Source of the DNA: Oscillospiraceae bacterium
GTDB lineage: Bacteria > Bacillota > Clostridia > UMGS1810
Direction of reading: 5' to 3'
Length of the DNA: 8,396 nt
Assembly: GCA_022769845.1 (NCBI GenBank)
Contig: JALEIO010000108.1
Coordinates: 1 to 8,396 of the forward strand
In this document: positions 6,715 through 8,396 of the stretch, in pieces
Position numbering within the stretch: the stretch's first letter is position 1
How the letters are laid out: every line of letters starts with the position of its first letter
Translations under genes and position numbers: made by a program
Notes under the pieces: model-generated
Told to the model about the DNA's origin: nothing
The model's database searches: none
What the model saw: only the letters and a program-made list of their open reading frames with translations

Positions 6715-7687
6715 GAAAAACCTCCAGTACAACCTTGCCCACATTTTCATTTCTTTCCAGAATTGCGTGAGCATCTGCTGCCTGTTCTATGGGCAGAACT
6801 CTATATATTGACGGCTTTATTTCTTCGTTTTCAATTTTCGGCCATACGTTTTTTTCAAGCTCAGACAATATATATGCCTTAAATTCAGGAGTTCTGTTTC
6901 TGAGCATACTGCCTACAAGATGCAGACCTTTGGTTAAAAGCGGTCTGAGCAGCACGTTTGTTTCTGTCCCTGCAAGGGTGGAGATTACAATCCAGTAACC
7001 GCCTCTTGCCATGTATGGAAGGCTCTTTCCGAGTGTTTCGCCGCACAGACAATCCATAGAAACATTAACAGGTGTCCCCTTTTCTTCTTCGGATTTTAAT
7101 ACCTCTTCCACGCTTTGGACAGTAGAATTTATAATTATATCAGCGCCCAAGTCTTTGATTTTTTCTGCGATTTCATCAGACAAAACAGATGTAATTACCC
7201 TTGCGCCGAATGCCTTTGCCATAGGAATAGCTACTGACGCCAGGCCACTTGCACCTGCAGGGATAAATGCCGTTTGGCCTTCTTCCAGATGACCCTCAAT
7301 AAATAAATTGAGATATGATGTTGCATAAGCCTCGGGAAGTGCAGAAGCCTCCTCCATGGTAAGCCCCTTGGGTATCGGCATAAGCATATCATATTTTACG
7401 GCTGCAAATTCTGCATATCCACCGCCGCCGAGAAGTGCACAAACCTTGTCTCCAACTTTCCACCTTGTCACAGCTTTACCGATTTCAACAATAACGCCTG
7501 CTATTTCCAAGCCCATCCATTCCGGGCAACCGGCGGGGGACGGATATTTTCCCTGCCTTTGCAAAAGATCTGCACGATTTAATGCTGTTGCATAAATTTT
7601 TACAAGAACTTCATCATCCTTTATAATCGGATTTTCAACCTCCGACCATACTAAATTTTTATTTTCATCAACAAGCATTGCTTTCAT
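6707..7687 (-). CDS. Zinc-free MDR NAD(P)H quinone oxidoreductase-like enzyme (PIG3/QOR type)
   Basis: This 326-residue protein has normal full length for the family. The N-terminal GroES-like half (about 1-125) includes ALNRADLLQRQGKYPSPAG (35-53), MGLEIAGVIVEIG, WKVGDKVCALLGGGGYAEF (76-94). The Rossmann half has the nucleotide-binding loop AGASGLASVAIPMAKAFGARV (144-164, split here as one motif) and KDLGADIIINS. The end has HAILERNENVGKVVLEV. The cysteine cluster and histidines that bind zinc in alcohol dehydrogenases are not visible, so it should be an NADPH-dependent quinone or enone reductase in the cytosol. TP53I3 (PIG3) is a well-known relative. ATG at 7687 lies 1 nt after the SDR stop, with AAGGA about 10 nt upstream. 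Its actual substrate is unknown. Confidence -1.
   Translation of the reverse strand: MKAMLVDENKNLVWSEVENPIIKDDEVLVKIYATALNRADLLQRQGKYPSPAGCPEWMGLEIAGVIVEIGKAVTRWKVGDKVCALLGGGGYAEFAAVKYDMLMPIPKGLTMEEASALPEAYATSYLNLFIEGHLEEGQTAFIPAGASGLASVAIPMAKAFGARVITSVLSDEIAEKIKDLGADIIINSTVQSVEEVLKSEEEKGTPVNVSMDCLCGETLGKSLPYMARGGYWIVISTLAGTETNVLLRPLLTKGLHLVGSMLRNRTPEFKAYILSELEKNVWPKIENEEIKPSIYRVLPIEQAADAHAILERNENVGKVVLEVFHE
6720..6724 (-). promoter_or_regulatory. Shine-Dalgarno of the transporter, inside the MDR gene
   Basis: The minus strand reads GGAGG, then TTTTTC, then ATG at 6714, inside the last codons of the MDR enzyme. This decides the start in favour of 6714. Confidence -1.
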
Positions 7688-7688
7688 A

Positions 7689-8396
7689 TTAATCAGTTCC
7701 TTTCATAGATAATGTTCTTCCGCCGTCACATACATATGTTTGTCCGGTTATGAATCTTGCCTTGTCCGACGCTAAAAATTCCACTAAATTTGCAATATCA
7801 TCCGCAGTACATTTTTCACCCAAAACATTTGTATTCAACGCTCTGTCACTTCCTCCGCTTTCCTCGGGACGCATAACAATTCCCGGAGCAACCGAGTTAA
7901 CGTTAATTTTATACGGACCCAACTCTTTTGCAAGAGATTTTGTAAGCGACATAACACCGCCTTTTGACGCCGCATAATCACAACAGTTTTTAAGTCCGTT
8001 TATGCCAACTGCCGACGAAAAATTAATTATTTTTCCGCCCTCACCTTGCTTAATCATAACCCTCGCTGCAGCTCTGCTCGCCCAAAAGGCGCCGTATAAA
8101 TTCACCTTCAAAACTCTGTCAATTACATAATCCTCCTGTTCAACAAGAGGTACGTATTTTGCGTTTTTGCCTGCAATTCTTGCACTGCCGCCTGCAATAT
8201 GTACCATAATGTCAAGCCTTCCAAAATCCTTTACAGAATTATTAATTGCCTCGTCAATACTTTTCGATTCCGTTACATCTGCTGTATATCCTTTTGCGAT
8301 TCCACCCATTCCCGTAATTTTGTCAACAGTTTTTTGAATTGATTCTTCGTTTATATCGCACACAGCAATGCTGATACCCGATTTTGCAAGTGTTAC
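7689..8396 (-). CDS. SDR-family NAD(P)-dependent oxidoreductase (N-terminus beyond window)
   Basis: The frame is open from the right edge (8396) to TAA at 7689: 235 residues, missing roughly the first 20-25 with the TGxxxGIG cofactor loop. Classical SDR features are seen, numbered from the window edge: D14 in VCDIN at the end of beta-2, which suggests NAD(H) rather than NADP(H); D40-V41; KVNLYGAF with the tetrad Asn at 99; INFSSAVG (Ser 127/128); YAASK with Tyr141 and Lys145; and NSVAPG. The C-terminus, FITGQTYVCDGG, matches 3-oxoacyl-ACP reductase or sugar/alcohol dehydrogenase-like SDRs. The usual NNAG motif reads HIAG (66-69), which is uncommon. The substrate is not predictable. The gene is followed after 1 nt by the MDR gene, so they are cotranscribed; the promoter lies outside the window. 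A GTG at 8363 is an internal codon, not the start. Confidence -1.
   Translation of the reverse strand, partial: VTLAKSGISIAVCDINEESIQKTVDKITGMGGIAKGYTADVTESKSIDEAINNSVKDFGRLDIMVHIAGGSARIAGKNAKYVPLVEQEDYVIDRVLKVNLYGAFWASRAAARVMIKQGEGGKIINFSSAVGINGLKNCCDYAASKGGVMSLTKSLAKELGPYKINVNSVAPGIVMRPEESGGSDRALNTNVLGEKCTADDIANLVEFLASDKARFITGQTYVCDGGRTLSMKGTD

Overview
The window looks like chromosomal DNA of an AT-rich, low-GC Gram-positive, most likely an uncultured gut-type clostridium. The signs are strong Shine-Dalgarno sites (AAGGAG, GGAGG, GAGGA), sigma-A type promoters close to consensus, AT-rich spacers and closest-looking families among Clostridia. This placement is inference from style, not from a marker gene. 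No RNA gene, CRISPR array, transposase or origin was found.

The left part (1-5168) is a carbohydrate-utilisation cluster. A GH2 beta-galactosidase-type enzyme on the minus strand (cut by the left edge) lies downstream of an AraC-family regulator on the same strand. A terminator and the GH2 gene's own promoter separate the two. Reading away from the regulator on the plus strand is a 662-residue protein of the fungal glutaminase A (GtaA) / DUF4964-DUF5127-DUF4965-DUF1793 superfamily. The divergent spacer between regulator and GtaA-like gene holds two face-to-face promoters that overlap almost completely. The one for the regulator is an exact TTGACA-17-TATAAT. Neither enzyme has a secretion signal, so both probably act on an imported oligosaccharide or glycoside.

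The middle (5169-5838) has no intact gene. It carries a decayed internal piece of a Fic-domain gene in which the catalytic histidine position is glutamine, a 27+27 base imperfect inverted repeat, an unidentified open stretch, and a perfect 16-bp hairpin terminator.

The right part (5839-8396) is a tightly packed minus-strand operon: an SDR oxidoreductase (its N-terminus cut by the right edge), a zinc-free MDR quinone-oxidoreductase-like enzyme, and a 10-TM EamA/DMT transporter. Gaps are 1 nt and -8 nt, and the operon ends in the perfect terminator. Its promoter lies outside the window.

No clearly new multi-gene system is visible. The most interesting points are the pairing of a GtaA-like protein with GH2 and AraC, the interlocked divergent promoters, and the scar-like DNA around the Fic remnant.
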